NCBI GenBank assembly: GCA_035505655.1
Contig: DATJQP010000063.1
Span: 1 to 64,000 of the forward strand
Reading direction: 5' to 3'
Origin: JAGVPT01 sp035505655
GTDB taxonomy: Bacteria > Bacteroidota > Ignavibacteria > UBA10030 > UBA8401
Length of the DNA: 64,000 bases
Shown here in pieces: positions 52,294 through 61,008 of the stretch (positions are counted from its first letter, which is position 1; every line of letters begins with the position of its first letter). The position numbers and the translations under genes are program-made. The notes beneath the pieces were generated by a model that saw only the letters and a list, made by a program, of their open reading frames with translations, made no database searches and was not told where the DNA came from.

Positions 52294-53781
52294 CTAGGAC
52301 CGGAAAAACAAATACCAGACGACAACAAAACTTGGCAGAAGAATCGGCAGCGTGAAGCGGACGACATAGCCAATGAATGACGGCATCCTCACGCCGCTCT
52401 CTTCCGCGAGCGAGCGCACGACAAAATTCGGCCCGTTGCCGATGTACGTGCAGGCTCCAAAGAAAACGGCGCCTGCCGAAATCGCCCGCACCACGGCCGG
52501 GTGGTTGGCGATGAGATACGCGGTTTCAATCCTTGCCGCCGGCGTCCCTCCCGATCCAACCAGGCCGGAGTTTTGTCTCAGGAGCAATTCAACGGCTGCC
52601 GAAATTTCCTTCCCTCCCATTAGCACCCCGCCGCTCGCGATCGATTGACGGATCATTTCCACCGCGTTCTGCGGAACCAATCCAGCAACCGCCGCGGCCA
52701 GAAAATTCAGATATGTCGGAGCATTGTCGAGGAAGCTCGACGCAACACCCGTCCCCCAAAAATACACCCCCAGATGGCCCTCTCCGAGGAGCTGGGAGTG
52801 GAGTCGAAGCCAATCGACGGCAGGGATCATCGCGGCAAAAATACCCGCGAAGAGGATTCCCACCTCCTTTAAGGGACCGATGCTGAAACCATTCTCCTCG
52901 TGGACCTTCGCGGAGGTCGTAGCATACGAACCTATGGCCGCCCCGAGCATAAGCAGCTCACGCGCGAACCTTGGCTCCTCTAGAAAGGACGAGGCGAGAA
53001 TCACTCCCAGAAAGAATAGATTGTGCAGCCCGGAGAATCCCGCAGTTTCATGAATTTCCGATCGCGGGATGGCGTCCGGCCCAGCCTCAAACCTTCGCAG
53101 ACTGCCGAAGTCGAGAATCGCGAAGACAGCCAGCAAGAAAACTATTTCAAAGAGCCACACCGTCCAGAGGTTCTCCAGCACCCAGAAGAACGGGATCCCT
53201 CTCAGGAATCCGAGGAACAGAGGCGGATCTCCGATCGGCGTGAGCGCCCCGCCAACGTTGCTCACCAGGAAAATGAAGAATACCACATGAAACGCCCGCA
53301 ACCGATAGCGGTTCACCCGAAGGTACGGGCGGATCAGTATCAGGGATGCGCCCGTCGTACCGATCAGGTTTGCCGCGACGGCCCCCGCTGCGAGCATTCC
53401 CACATTCGCAGCAGGACTCGATTTGCCGCGGAGACGAATCAGAATTCCGCCGGAGACGACATAGAGTGAGCCGATGAGGATGATGAAGCTGAGATACTCC
53501 ATTCCTGTCTCCAGGACCTCCGACCCGCCGTCCGCGACGATGAATTCATACAGAAGCGCGGCACCGCCAAGAGCGAGCGCGATAACCGGGTAGTATCTCT
53601 TCCACCACGCGGAATTGACGAACGGCAGCACAGCCATCGCCGCAAGGAGTGCAACGAACGGCAGTACTGCGAGCGTGGAGCCGATCTCCGGCCCATCCCC
53701 TGCACCAGCCATTGCCAAAGAACAACACAGTCCGGAAAGGACTGAGATAAAGACAACCCTTGCGAAAATCCTCCCCGTCAT
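52294..53781 (-). CDS. NhaD-like Na+/H+ antiporter inserted among nuo genes
   Basis: A 495-residue membrane protein with about 12 hydrophobic segments, of the NhaD/ArsB ion-transporter superfamily. Family segments include NLIGTTGASLILIRPYLR near residue 137, LVSNVGGALTPIGDPPLFLGFLRG near 172, a helical hairpin LDNAPTYLNFLAA near 348, and ACTYIGNGPNFVVRSLAE near 445. The N-terminus may carry a signal peptide (about 1-25), as some NhaD proteins do. It lies 6 bp after nuoM and 20 bp before nuoN, so it is co-expressed with complex I and may exchange Na+ for the pumped H+. A different ion is possible. Confidence 0.85.
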   Translation of the reverse strand: MTGRIFARVVFISVLSGLCCSLAMAGAGDGPEIGSTLAVLPFVALLAAMAVLPFVNSAWWKRYYPVIALALGGAALLYEFIVADGGSEVLETGMEYLSFIILIGSLYVVSGGILIRLRGKSSPAANVGMLAAGAVAANLIGTTGASLILIRPYLRVNRYRLRAFHVVFFIFLVSNVGGALTPIGDPPLFLGFLRGIPFFWVLENLWTVWLFEIVFLLAVFAILDFGSLRRFEAGPDAIPRSEIHETAGFSGLHNLFFLGVILASSFLEEPRFARELLMLGAAIGSYATTSAKVHEENGFSIGPLKEVGILFAGIFAAMIPAVDWLRLHSQLLGEGHLGVYFWGTGVASSFLDNAPTYLNFLAAAVAGLVPQNAVEMIRQSIASGGVLMGGKEISAAVELLLRQNSGLVGSGGTPAARIETAYLIANHPAVVRAISAGAVFFGACTYIGNGPNFVVRSLAEESGVRMPSFIGYVVRFTLPILLPSFVVVWYLFFRS

Positions 53782-53787
53782 CGCCGC

Positions 53788-55329
53788 CTACCGTGAGCCC
53801 AGGAATGTCGGGCGACTCTCTCCTGTTTTTGCCTGCTCCAGCATTTTTACGATCTTCGTGGTAGAAGCGGCGGAGGACTTCAGGAACGGTGATGGATAGA
53901 CCCCGATCCAGACTACGAAGATGATGATCGGGACGAGGACCACGAGCTCGCGCTTCGTCAGATCTGTCAGCGATGCGTTGGAAGGATTAGAAAGTTTCCC
54001 GAAGACGACGCGCTGATACATCCAGAGCATGTAGACCGCCGAAAAGATCACTCCCGTCGCGGCGAAAGCCGTGTAGAGATGCGAGCCGAGAAACGCCGAC
54101 TTGAAGGAGCCGAGGAGAATCAGAAATTCCCCCACGAATCCGTTGAGCCCGGGGAGACCGATCGACGACAACATGACAATCATGAACATCGCGGAGAAAA
54201 CCGGTATCTGCTTTGCCAGGCCGCCGAACTGGGAGATCTCGCGGGTGTGCCGTCTGTCATAAATCATTCCAACAATAAGAAAGAGGGCTCCCGTCGAGAG
54301 GCCATGGTTGATCATCTGGATCATGCTCCCCTGGATCCCCTCTTCGGTCATCGAGAAAATCCCGAGGACGACGAAGCCGAGGTGACTCACCGAGGAATAC
54401 GCGACAAGCTTCTTGATATCGGTTTGCACCATCGCCACGAGGGCGCCGTAAATGATGCCGATGACGGCGAGGATCGTGATGAGAGGCGTAAACTCAAACG
54501 CTGCGTACGGGAAGAGCGGAAGACTGAAACGCAGCAATCCGTAGGTCCCCATTTTCAGCAGAACTCCCGCGAGGATGACGCTCCCTGCCGTCGGCGCCTG
54601 AACGTGGGCATCCGGCAGCCACGTGTGGAACGGGAAGAGGGGCACCTTGATCGCAAACGAAAGAGTGAAGGCGAGAAAGAGCCACATCTGGAGGTTCCGC
54701 GGAGACGACGGGGCAATCTGGTAAAGCGTCTGCAAATTTGTGGTGAAGTGTCCTCCGGGCAGCGTCGACGCATAGTATCCGACTGAAAGAATCGCGATGA
54801 GCATGAGCAGGCTGCCAGCCATCGTGTAGAGAAAGAATTTCACCGCGGCATAAATTCTCTCCTGTCCACCCCAGATGCCGATGATGAAATACATCGGGAT
54901 GAGCATCGCTTCCCAGAAAACATAAAAGAGGAAAAGGTCGGTGGCAAGGAAAACTCCAAGCATCCCAAGCTCGAGGAGAAGCATGAAGATCGTGTACTCT
55001 TTGAGCCTCTGCGTGATCGAATCCCACGAGGCAAGCAGTGCAATCGGAGTGAGAAACGATGTCAGGACGACCAGGAGGAGCGAGAGTCCGTCGACCCCCA
55101 CTTCGTAGCTGATGTCCAGTCCTTCAATCCAGGCGGCATGCCTGACAAGCTGCAACTGCGGATTCGCAGGGTCAAATGCGACATAGACCGCCAGAGAGAG
55201 AAGAAGCGTGATGAGCGAAGAGGCGATCCCAGCCGATTTGATCCAGAAGGTCCGCTCCTTGCTCATCGCCATGACGGCAACCACCCCTAGAAGGGGTGAA
55301 AAGAGAAGGTATGTCAGTACGTTGCTCAC
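53788..55329 (-). CDS. nuoM: NADH-quinone oxidoreductase subunit M
   Basis: A 513-residue antiporter-like subunit. Conserved parts are LLELGMLGVFLATDLFLFYVFWE near residue 120 with the key Glu, and LSFAIKVPLFPFHTWLPDAHVQAPTAGS near 220 with the key Lys, both needed for proton translocation in complex I. The GTG start lies 27 bp after nuoL. The length is typical. Confidence 0.96.
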   Translation of the reverse strand: MSNVLTYLLFSPLLGVVAVMAMSKERTFWIKSAGIASSLITLLLSLAVYVAFDPANPQLQLVRHAAWIEGLDISYEVGVDGLSLLLVVLTSFLTPIALLASWDSITQRLKEYTIFMLLLELGMLGVFLATDLFLFYVFWEAMLIPMYFIIGIWGGQERIYAAVKFFLYTMAGSLLMLIAILSVGYYASTLPGGHFTTNLQTLYQIAPSSPRNLQMWLFLAFTLSFAIKVPLFPFHTWLPDAHVQAPTAGSVILAGVLLKMGTYGLLRFSLPLFPYAAFEFTPLITILAVIGIIYGALVAMVQTDIKKLVAYSSVSHLGFVVLGIFSMTEEGIQGSMIQMINHGLSTGALFLIVGMIYDRRHTREISQFGGLAKQIPVFSAMFMIVMLSSIGLPGLNGFVGEFLILLGSFKSAFLGSHLYTAFAATGVIFSAVYMLWMYQRVVFGKLSNPSNASLTDLTKRELVVLVPIIIFVVWIGVYPSPFLKSSAASTTKIVKMLEQAKTGESRPTFLGSR

Positions 55330-55356
55330 GCTCTCAGATTTCCAATTTCGTTTGGT

Positions 55357-57288
55357 CTAGCGGATGATCAGCCATCCGAGGATAAAAAGTATTCCGGCGA
55401 CGAAGGCCATCGCATACGTCTGCACGACTCCGGTTTGCACTCTCCGGAAGAACTGACTCGCATATTCCGTCGCCTTCGCCCCGAAATTGATTGTCCCGTC
55501 GATGAAGCCGACATCGACACCTTTCCAGAGAAGTCGCTGCGATCCCTTGACAATCGGCGTTACGACCGAGGCGTCGTAGGCTTCGTCGACAAAGTACTTG
55601 TTGAGGAGGAGCCTGTAGATGCGCGGGAAACGATGAGCGGCCTTCTCGGCAATCTCCGGTGTCACGAGGTAGATCCTTCGCGCGAAATAGATTCCCGTCA
55701 CTGCGATTCCGACAGAGACGATCATGAGGACGTACTCGAGCGCCGATGGCTCCGAAAACGGCAGAAGCATTTTCGACCTGGCAGGTTCGAAGACCGGAGC
55801 GAGGAACCGCTCGAACGAATTCGCGCCTCCGAGGCTTTCGGGTATGCCGACGAATCCACCTACCACCGAGAGGGCGGCGAGTACTATCAGCGGTACCGTC
55901 ATCGACTTCGGTGCTTCGTGCGGATGGTGCTGATGCGAATCAAAACGCGAGGTTCCCTCGAACGTGAGGGAGACGAGACGGAACATATAGAAGGCGGTGA
56001 GTCCCGCTCCGAGCGCCCCGACGATCCAAAGAATCGGTGAGCCGTCGGTGAAGGCCTTCCACAAAATTTCATCCTTGCTGAAAAACCCGGCGAGGGGCGG
56101 GATGCCGGAAATTGCAATAGCGCCCACGAGGAAGGTTTTGTACGTGGTGGGGAGAAACGATTTCAACCCTCCCATCTTCTGAATATCCTGCTCGTCGTGC
56201 ATCGCATGGATGACGGCGCCGGAACCGAGAAAAAGGAGCGCCTTGAAGAACGCGTGAGTCATGACGTGAAAGAGACCGGAGGCGAATGCCCCAACGCCAA
56301 GCCCGAGGAACATGTACCCCAGCTGGCTGATCGTAGAGTAGGCCAGCACTTTCTTGATGTCGTTCTGAACAAGCCCGATGGTCGCGGCGTAAAGAGCCGT
56401 CAAGGCTCCTATGATCGCCACCACTTCCATCGAAACGGGGGCCAACGCAAAAAGGATCGAGCTTCGCGCGACCATGTAAACTCCGGCCGTAACCATCGTG
56501 GCGGCGTGGATGAGAGCGCTTACCGGCGTCGGCCCGGCCATCGCATCGGGGAGCCATACGTAGAGCGGAATCTGAGCCGACTTTCCCGTTGCGCCGAGGA
56601 ACAGAAGGAGCGTGATCCATGTCATCGTCGTATCGCCGCGAGTGAAAACCGAGGCGGCGGGGAACACGGTATCAAAACGAAGAGACCCGAAGGTCGCCAC
56701 GAGGAGAAACATCGCAAGGAGGAATCCAAAATCGCCGATCCTGTTGACGACAAACGCTTTCTTGGCCGCATCTCCGGTCGTCCCCTTCTCGAAGTCCTTC
56801 TCGTACCAGAAGCCGATGAGAAGATACGAGCAGAGCCCCACCCCTTCCCATCCCACGAACATCACCAGGTAGTTGTCGGCGAGAACGAGGATGAGCATGG
56901 CGACCATGAAGAGGTTCAGGTAGGCAAAGAATCGCCAGAATCCCCTGTCTCCGTGCATGTAGCCGATGGAGTAGATATGGATAAGACCCCCGACTCCGGT
57001 GACGATGAGAGCCATGAGAATCGAGAGCTGGTCGACCTGGAGCGAGGCGTCGATCGCGAACGTGCCGGCGGAGATCCAGGAGAACTGTCGGACGATGTGA
57101 CGGCGGGCTTCGACCGGCAGGGAGAGCATTTCAACAAAGATCGCTGAGGCGACGAAAAAGGCCAGGATGACAACCGTTGAACCAATCGTTCCGACGAGCT
57201 TCTCCGACTTCATCCGGGAACCGAAGAGACCCAGGATGAGAAATCCGGCGAGCGGGAATGCTATGATAAGGCCGACATACGAATACAT
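55357..57288 (-). CDS. nuoL: NADH-quinone oxidoreductase subunit L
   Basis: About 643 residues, the distal antiporter-like subunit with the long lateral helix near the C-terminus. Seen are LFMVAMLILVLADNYLVMFVGWEGVGLCSYLLIGFWY near residue 130 (Glu) in pieces, and GATGKSAQIPLYVWLPDAMAGPTPVSALIHAATMVTAG near 230 (Lys). The ATG at 57288 lies 2 nt after the nuoK stop; two GTG codons just upstream overlap that stop and are equally possible starts. Confidence 0.96.
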   Translation of the reverse strand: MYSYVGLIIAFPLAGFLILGLFGSRMKSEKLVGTIGSTVVILAFFVASAIFVEMLSLPVEARRHIVRQFSWISAGTFAIDASLQVDQLSILMALIVTGVGGLIHIYSIGYMHGDRGFWRFFAYLNLFMVAMLILVLADNYLVMFVGWEGVGLCSYLLIGFWYEKDFEKGTTGDAAKKAFVVNRIGDFGFLLAMFLLVATFGSLRFDTVFPAASVFTRGDTTMTWITLLLFLGATGKSAQIPLYVWLPDAMAGPTPVSALIHAATMVTAGVYMVARSSILFALAPVSMEVVAIIGALTALYAATIGLVQNDIKKVLAYSTISQLGYMFLGLGVGAFASGLFHVMTHAFFKALLFLGSGAVIHAMHDEQDIQKMGGLKSFLPTTYKTFLVGAIAISGIPPLAGFFSKDEILWKAFTDGSPILWIVGALGAGLTAFYMFRLVSLTFEGTSRFDSHQHHPHEAPKSMTVPLIVLAALSVVGGFVGIPESLGGANSFERFLAPVFEPARSKMLLPFSEPSALEYVLMIVSVGIAVTGIYFARRIYLVTPEIAEKAAHRFPRIYRLLLNKYFVDEAYDASVVTPIVKGSQRLLWKGVDVGFIDGTINFGAKATEYASQFFRRVQTGVVQTYAMAFVAGILFILGWLIIR

Positions 57289-57290
57289 CG

Positions 57291-57593
57291 TCACCACTTC
57301 AGGATATTGATTTCATCGATGTTGACGGTCCGCTTGTTCCGGAAAAGCGCGATAATGATCGCAAGACCGACGGCCGCTTCCGCCGCCGCGACCGTCATGA
57401 CGAAGAAGACGAGCATCTGGCCGGTGGAATCGCCGAGATACGACGAGAAGGCGATGAGGGTGAGGTTCACGGAATTGAGCATGAGCTCGATGCACATGAA
57501 GACGATGATCGCATTCCTCCGGACAAGAACACCGAGGACGCCGACGCAGAACATGAACGCAGAAAGAAGCAGGTAGTAGTTCAGCGGAATCAT
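57291..57593 (-). CDS. nuoK: NADH-quinone oxidoreductase subunit K
   Basis: A 100-residue, three-TM subunit. The conserved membrane glutamates are present in IVFMCIELMLNSVNLTL near residues 30-45 and VAAAEAAVGLAIIIAL near 67-82, part of the proton path linking the quinone site to the antiporter modules. It overlaps the end of nuoJ by 4 bp and abuts nuoL. Confidence 0.97.
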   Translation of the reverse strand: MIPLNYYLLLSAFMFCVGVLGVLVRRNAIIVFMCIELMLNSVNLTLIAFSSYLGDSTGQMLVFFVMTVAAAEAAVGLAIIIALFRNKRTVNIDEINILKW

Positions 57594-58105
57594 TCGGCGA
57601 TCTTCTTCTTTGCGAGGATGACCACTCCGACGATGGCGGCGAGAAGGAGCAGCGAGGTAATTTCGAACGGAAAGAGGAACTTCGTAAAGAGCACTTTGCC
57701 GATGTACTCGACCGTCCCCATTTCGGCAGCGGCGGGAGACTGCTGAACCGCAAGTTTGCCGGACCGGTAGAGGAAGAGATAGACCAATTCCACGACAAGG
57801 GCGATGCTCACCCCGATGCCGACATACATCCTTGTTCCCAAGTGCTCCCTCAGGTGCTTGTCATCTCCCAGGTTCAGCAGCATGATGACAAAAAGGAAAA
57901 GCACCATGATCGCCCCTGCATAAACGAGCACCTGGACCATGGCGATGAACTGCGCGCTCAGGGTAAGGTAGAGTCCGCCGAGGCAGAAGAAGTTCAGGAT
58001 GAGGTAAAGGGCGCTGTTGACGGGGTTTCGCTGGAATATCATCATCACTGCGGCAAAGGCAGCGACCGCCGCAAGGACGAAGAACCCTACCTGATCGAAA
58101 ATCAT
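57590..58105 (-). CDS. nuoJ: NADH-quinone oxidoreductase subunit J
   Basis: A 171-residue, five-TM subunit; the pi-bulge helix region is seen as FIAMVQVLVYAGAIMVLFLFVIMLLNL near residues 53-80 in pieces. The ATG at 58105 starts the family N-terminus (MIFDQVGFFVLAAVAAF); the longer frame adds 57 residues without family resemblance. It is the first gene after a clear promoter at 58146-58174. Genes nuoA-I are not upstream; the next gene is divergent. Confidence 0.93.
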   Translation of the reverse strand: MIFDQVGFFVLAAVAAFAAVMMIFQRNPVNSALYLILNFFCLGGLYLTLSAQFIAMVQVLVYAGAIMVLFLFVIMLLNLGDDKHLREHLGTRMYVGIGVSIALVVELVYLFLYRSGKLAVQQSPAAAEMGTVEYIGKVLFTKFLFPFEITSLLLLAAIVGVVILAKKKIAE

Positions 58106-58145
58106 AGATGGCGCGAACGAATGTTGACTCGTAGCAAACGTGGTC

Positions 58146-58174
58146 AATATACAAAGTGTAGGGAAGAGAATCAA
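58146..58174 (-). promoter_or_regulatory. Promoter for the nuoJKLM-antiporter-nuoN operon
   Basis: A -35 TTGATT (58169-58174) and a -10 TATATT (58146-58151) are spaced by 17 nt on the minus strand. Transcription would begin near 58139, about 35 nt before nuoJ. The -10 hexamer equals those of the met and pyr promoters in this window. Confidence 0.6.
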
Positions 58175-58256
58175 TGAATACGGGAGAACAGATCCGTGCT
58201 CCGGAAGACGTCTCATTGGTACCGCAGAATGACCCCATCCGTTGGTTGCAGCATGA

Positions 58257-58285
58257 TTGACAATGTCCTCAATCATCCATACTTT
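58257..58285 (+). promoter_or_regulatory. Promoter of the plus-strand T9SS gene
   Basis: A perfect TTGACA (58257-58262) lies 17 nt before TACTTT (58280-58285), which continues TG to give TACTTTTG, a match to the Bacteroidota -7 consensus TAnnTTTG. It is about 110 bp upstream of the gene's ATG, in the 289-bp divergent gap shared with nuoJ. The rest of the gap shows nothing else. Confidence 0.55.
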
Positions 58286-58394
58286 TGTCGCAGCGTTGGG
58301 GAGTCACACCTTCCGGTAGGCGCACCGGCTCGAAGTCAATGGGGGAATTGCGCAGTTGACCGCGGGGGGACGGCTCAACTTGAAAGGGGCGATC

Positions 58395-59909
58395 ATGAAC
58401 TCACGGCTTGTCAGTTCCTTCTCCGGCATTCTTCTCTTCTGTGTATCACTCGCCATCGGACAGTCGGACGGCCCGTTCTATAAGGTTGACACGCTGACAG
58501 CAGGTCCATTCAATGACCTCCATCCGCGTTCGCAGAACGGCTGGTCCGGAGCTGGTACCGGGCTCAACGATTGGATCGTGTTCGAACGCCAATCAGATTC
58601 GTTGGCGATGATCGCGGCGATGAGACGACCCCGAAGCTCTCATGCGTGGGATACGCTTGTCGAGATTGTTTCTTCGTCTCCTGCATCTGAAACGCAGGCT
58701 CTCCCTCAGATCGTCTTTTCGAACCACCCTCCGTGTCTCATCGGGGTGTGGCAGAAGCGGACCGACGGCAAATGGGGCATCTGGTATTCATGGCAAAAAG
58801 GGGATACGACCGTCTGGAGCGATCCCGCAAGGGTGACTCGTGATAGCGTGGATTGTACGAGCCCGCATGGAGCGAATTGGGAAGACACTGCCTCTCTCAT
58901 CACCTGGAGGCGGGGAAAGGCGATCCTTGGGACTTTTCTTTCTCAAAGTTCCCTGGGTTCGCCAGAAAGCGCCGCTCCGCCGGAGACGCTCGCAGTCTCC
59001 AATGACGATTCTCTTGAGTATGACCTGGGATTTTCCATTGGGACGGCGGGCATCGTTTGGACCGTGAAGGACAGCTCTGGCGGCCGCCTCCTCCTCACTC
59101 GCCAAATCAACTCCTATCCTTTCTTCTCGCTCTCTGTTCCTGAGACCCTCGCCGCCCGAGGAAGCGTCTTGAATCCAAGGGTTGCCTCACCATACTACTC
59201 GGCATACGGTCCCTACTTCTATGAACGTCTGGTGGGCGGCCGGCACGAGGTGCACTTCGCGAGCACAGCCTCCGACGAGCTGATCTCCTCCGATTCCTCC
59301 GTCGATTTCCGCAATCCTGTCGTGTTCGAATCTCCGGTCGTCACCGCGGGGACAGCTTCAGCGGAGGATGCTGGGATCTTCTGGTATGGCTCTTATGTGG
59401 TCGAAGCGTACAGGCACGGTGACTCCACCCTCTTCTTCCAAGAAGATGATCAGCCTATTGATACTGTCCGAAGCGCTGGCCACAACCGTGATGCGTGTTT
59501 CGGATCGATGATTTTCTACGATCCGCTTTATCATCAGACAGTCATCCCGATCGTCTGGGAAAGTAATCGGAGCGGGAGGTGTCATCTTTACACGAGGATG
59601 GCCGCGGTCCCACTGGGACTCGTGAAGCAGGAAAACTCGGTGGCAAAGGATTTCGGCCTCGACCAGAATTTTCCAAACCCTTTCAACCCGTCCACCAGCT
59701 TTCGCTTTCATATAGGTCATCCCGCAGAAGTCTCGATCGCTATTTTCGATATCCTTGGGAGGATGGTGAAGACACTCATTGCTCAGAGACTTGGAGCCGG
59801 CGACTACACGGTCACATGGAATGCGGGAACGCGATCAAGCGGGATCTACTTCTGCAGGATGAGAGCGGGTGATTACACCGAAATAAGAAAGCTATTGCTC
59901 GTCAAGTAA
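58395..59909 (+). CDS. T9SS-secreted protein of unknown function
   Basis: A 504-residue exported protein and the only plus-strand gene. It has a signal peptide (about 1-23), a beta-rich central region of about 390 residues with several GxWxxW-type stretches (GVWQKRTDGKWGIWYSW) that could be sialidase- or propeller-like blades, and a C-terminal T9SS type-A sorting domain with QNFPNPFNPSTSF and ending RKLLLVK. The ATG at 58395 follows AAAGGGG and begins the signal peptide. No catalytic motif is recognised. Convergent with moaA, 32 bp away. Confidence 0.8.
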   Translation: MNSRLVSSFSGILLFCVSLAIGQSDGPFYKVDTLTAGPFNDLHPRSQNGWSGAGTGLNDWIVFERQSDSLAMIAAMRRPRSSHAWDTLVEIVSSSPASETQALPQIVFSNHPPCLIGVWQKRTDGKWGIWYSWQKGDTTVWSDPARVTRDSVDCTSPHGANWEDTASLITWRRGKAILGTFLSQSSLGSPESAAPPETLAVSNDDSLEYDLGFSIGTAGIVWTVKDSSGGRLLLTRQINSYPFFSLSVPETLAARGSVLNPRVASPYYSAYGPYFYERLVGGRHEVHFASTASDELISSDSSVDFRNPVVFESPVVTAGTASAEDAGIFWYGSYVVEAYRHGDSTLFFQEDDQPIDTVRSAGHNRDACFGSMIFYDPLYHQTVIPIVWESNRSGRCHLYTRMAAVPLGLVKQENSVAKDFGLDQNFPNPFNPSTSFRFHIGHPAEVSIAIFDILGRMVKTLIAQRLGAGDYTVTWNAGTRSSGIYFCRMRAGDYTEIRKLLLVK

Positions 59910-59941
59910 GGCGGGGAATTTCCGCGACATGGACGGAACTG

Positions 59942-60931
59942 CTACCCTCCGATCTGACTCATCGTTCTCTCCGGCTTAACGAAGCCGGGTTGATTGATGA
60001 GATGACCGCGCTCCTTTTTCCACACCGCGGCCGTGATCGTTTCAGCGATCTCGCTATCCGCCAAGCCCGACCGAAGCATTGATTTCAAGTCGGTCTCCGT
60101 GAGGGAAAAGAGGCAGGTTCGGAGCCGGCCGTCGGAGGTGATCCTGATCCTATTGCAGTGAGAACAGAAGGGATCGCTCACCGAACTGATGAATCCTATC
60201 TCCCCCACTCCGTCGGCGAACCGGTACCGATCGGCAGGCTGATTGCCGTGATACTCGACCGGGATGAGTTTCGGAAACTTCGTCTCAATTCTCGCGATGA
60301 CATCCTTCGTCGGCACGACTTTCGAATAGTCCCATCCGTCCCCCGCACCGATCGGCATGTACTCGATGAAACGAATGATGTACGGTTCCTTCCTCGCTAG
60401 CTCGGCGAAGCTCTCAACCTCCCGCTCATTCACTCCTTTGACGAGAACAACGTTGATCTTGATTGGAGCGAGCGAGAGTCCCCGAAGGACGGCCAGTCCT
60501 TCCTGAACTCGATCGAAATACTCCCTCCTCGTCATCTCGGCGAAGGTCGACGGGTCGAGCGAATCCATGCTGACCGTCATCCGACGAATTCCCGCTTCGT
60601 GCAATGCCAGGGCCTGTTCCTTAAGAAAATAGCCATTCGTCGTCAGGGCAATATCCAGGATCCCATCCACTCTCGAAATCTTCGAGACAAGCAGGTGAAG
60701 CTCTTTCCGCATTAAGGGTTCTCCCCCCGTCAGACGCACTTTCGTGATACCCAGCCGTGCGAGGATCCGGACGAGCCGTTCGATCTCCTCGAAGGAGAGA
60801 AGCTGATCCTTCTTCATCCAGACCATCCCCTCTTCCGGCATGCAATATGAGCAGCGGAAATTGCATCGGTCCGTCACCGAAATGCGGACGTTGTCGATCG
60901 TTCTTCCGAATGAATCTTTCAACTCGGGCAT
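59942..60931 (-). CDS. moaA: GTP 3',8-cyclase (radical SAM)
   Basis: A 329-residue enzyme starting molybdopterin synthesis from GTP. The N-terminal [4Fe-4S] motif Cx3CxxC is DRCNFRCSYC (Cys23, 27, 30). The GGEP motif lies in RLTGGEPLMRK. The C-terminal cluster is CSHCNRIRITSDGRLRTC (Cx2Cx13C). The protein ends in the Gly-Gly needed for activity (MSQIGG). It lies downstream of moaD, moaE and a radical-SAM gene in one run; moaC and moaB are not in the window. Confidence 0.96.
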   Translation of the reverse strand: MPELKDSFGRTIDNVRISVTDRCNFRCSYCMPEEGMVWMKKDQLLSFEEIERLVRILARLGITKVRLTGGEPLMRKELHLLVSKISRVDGILDIALTTNGYFLKEQALALHEAGIRRMTVSMDSLDPSTFAEMTRREYFDRVQEGLAVLRGLSLAPIKINVVLVKGVNEREVESFAELARKEPYIIRFIEYMPIGAGDGWDYSKVVPTKDVIARIETKFPKLIPVEYHGNQPADRYRFADGVGEIGFISSVSDPFCSHCNRIRITSDGRLRTCLFSLTETDLKSMLRSGLADSEIAETITAAVWKKERGHLINQPGFVKPERTMSQIGG

Positions 60932-61008
60932 CTTCTCATCGATGATTGCTGCCAGGTTTCCCGCCAGGGCCTTCTATAGCACCACAACACATCCGAAGCT
61001 TATCAGGT

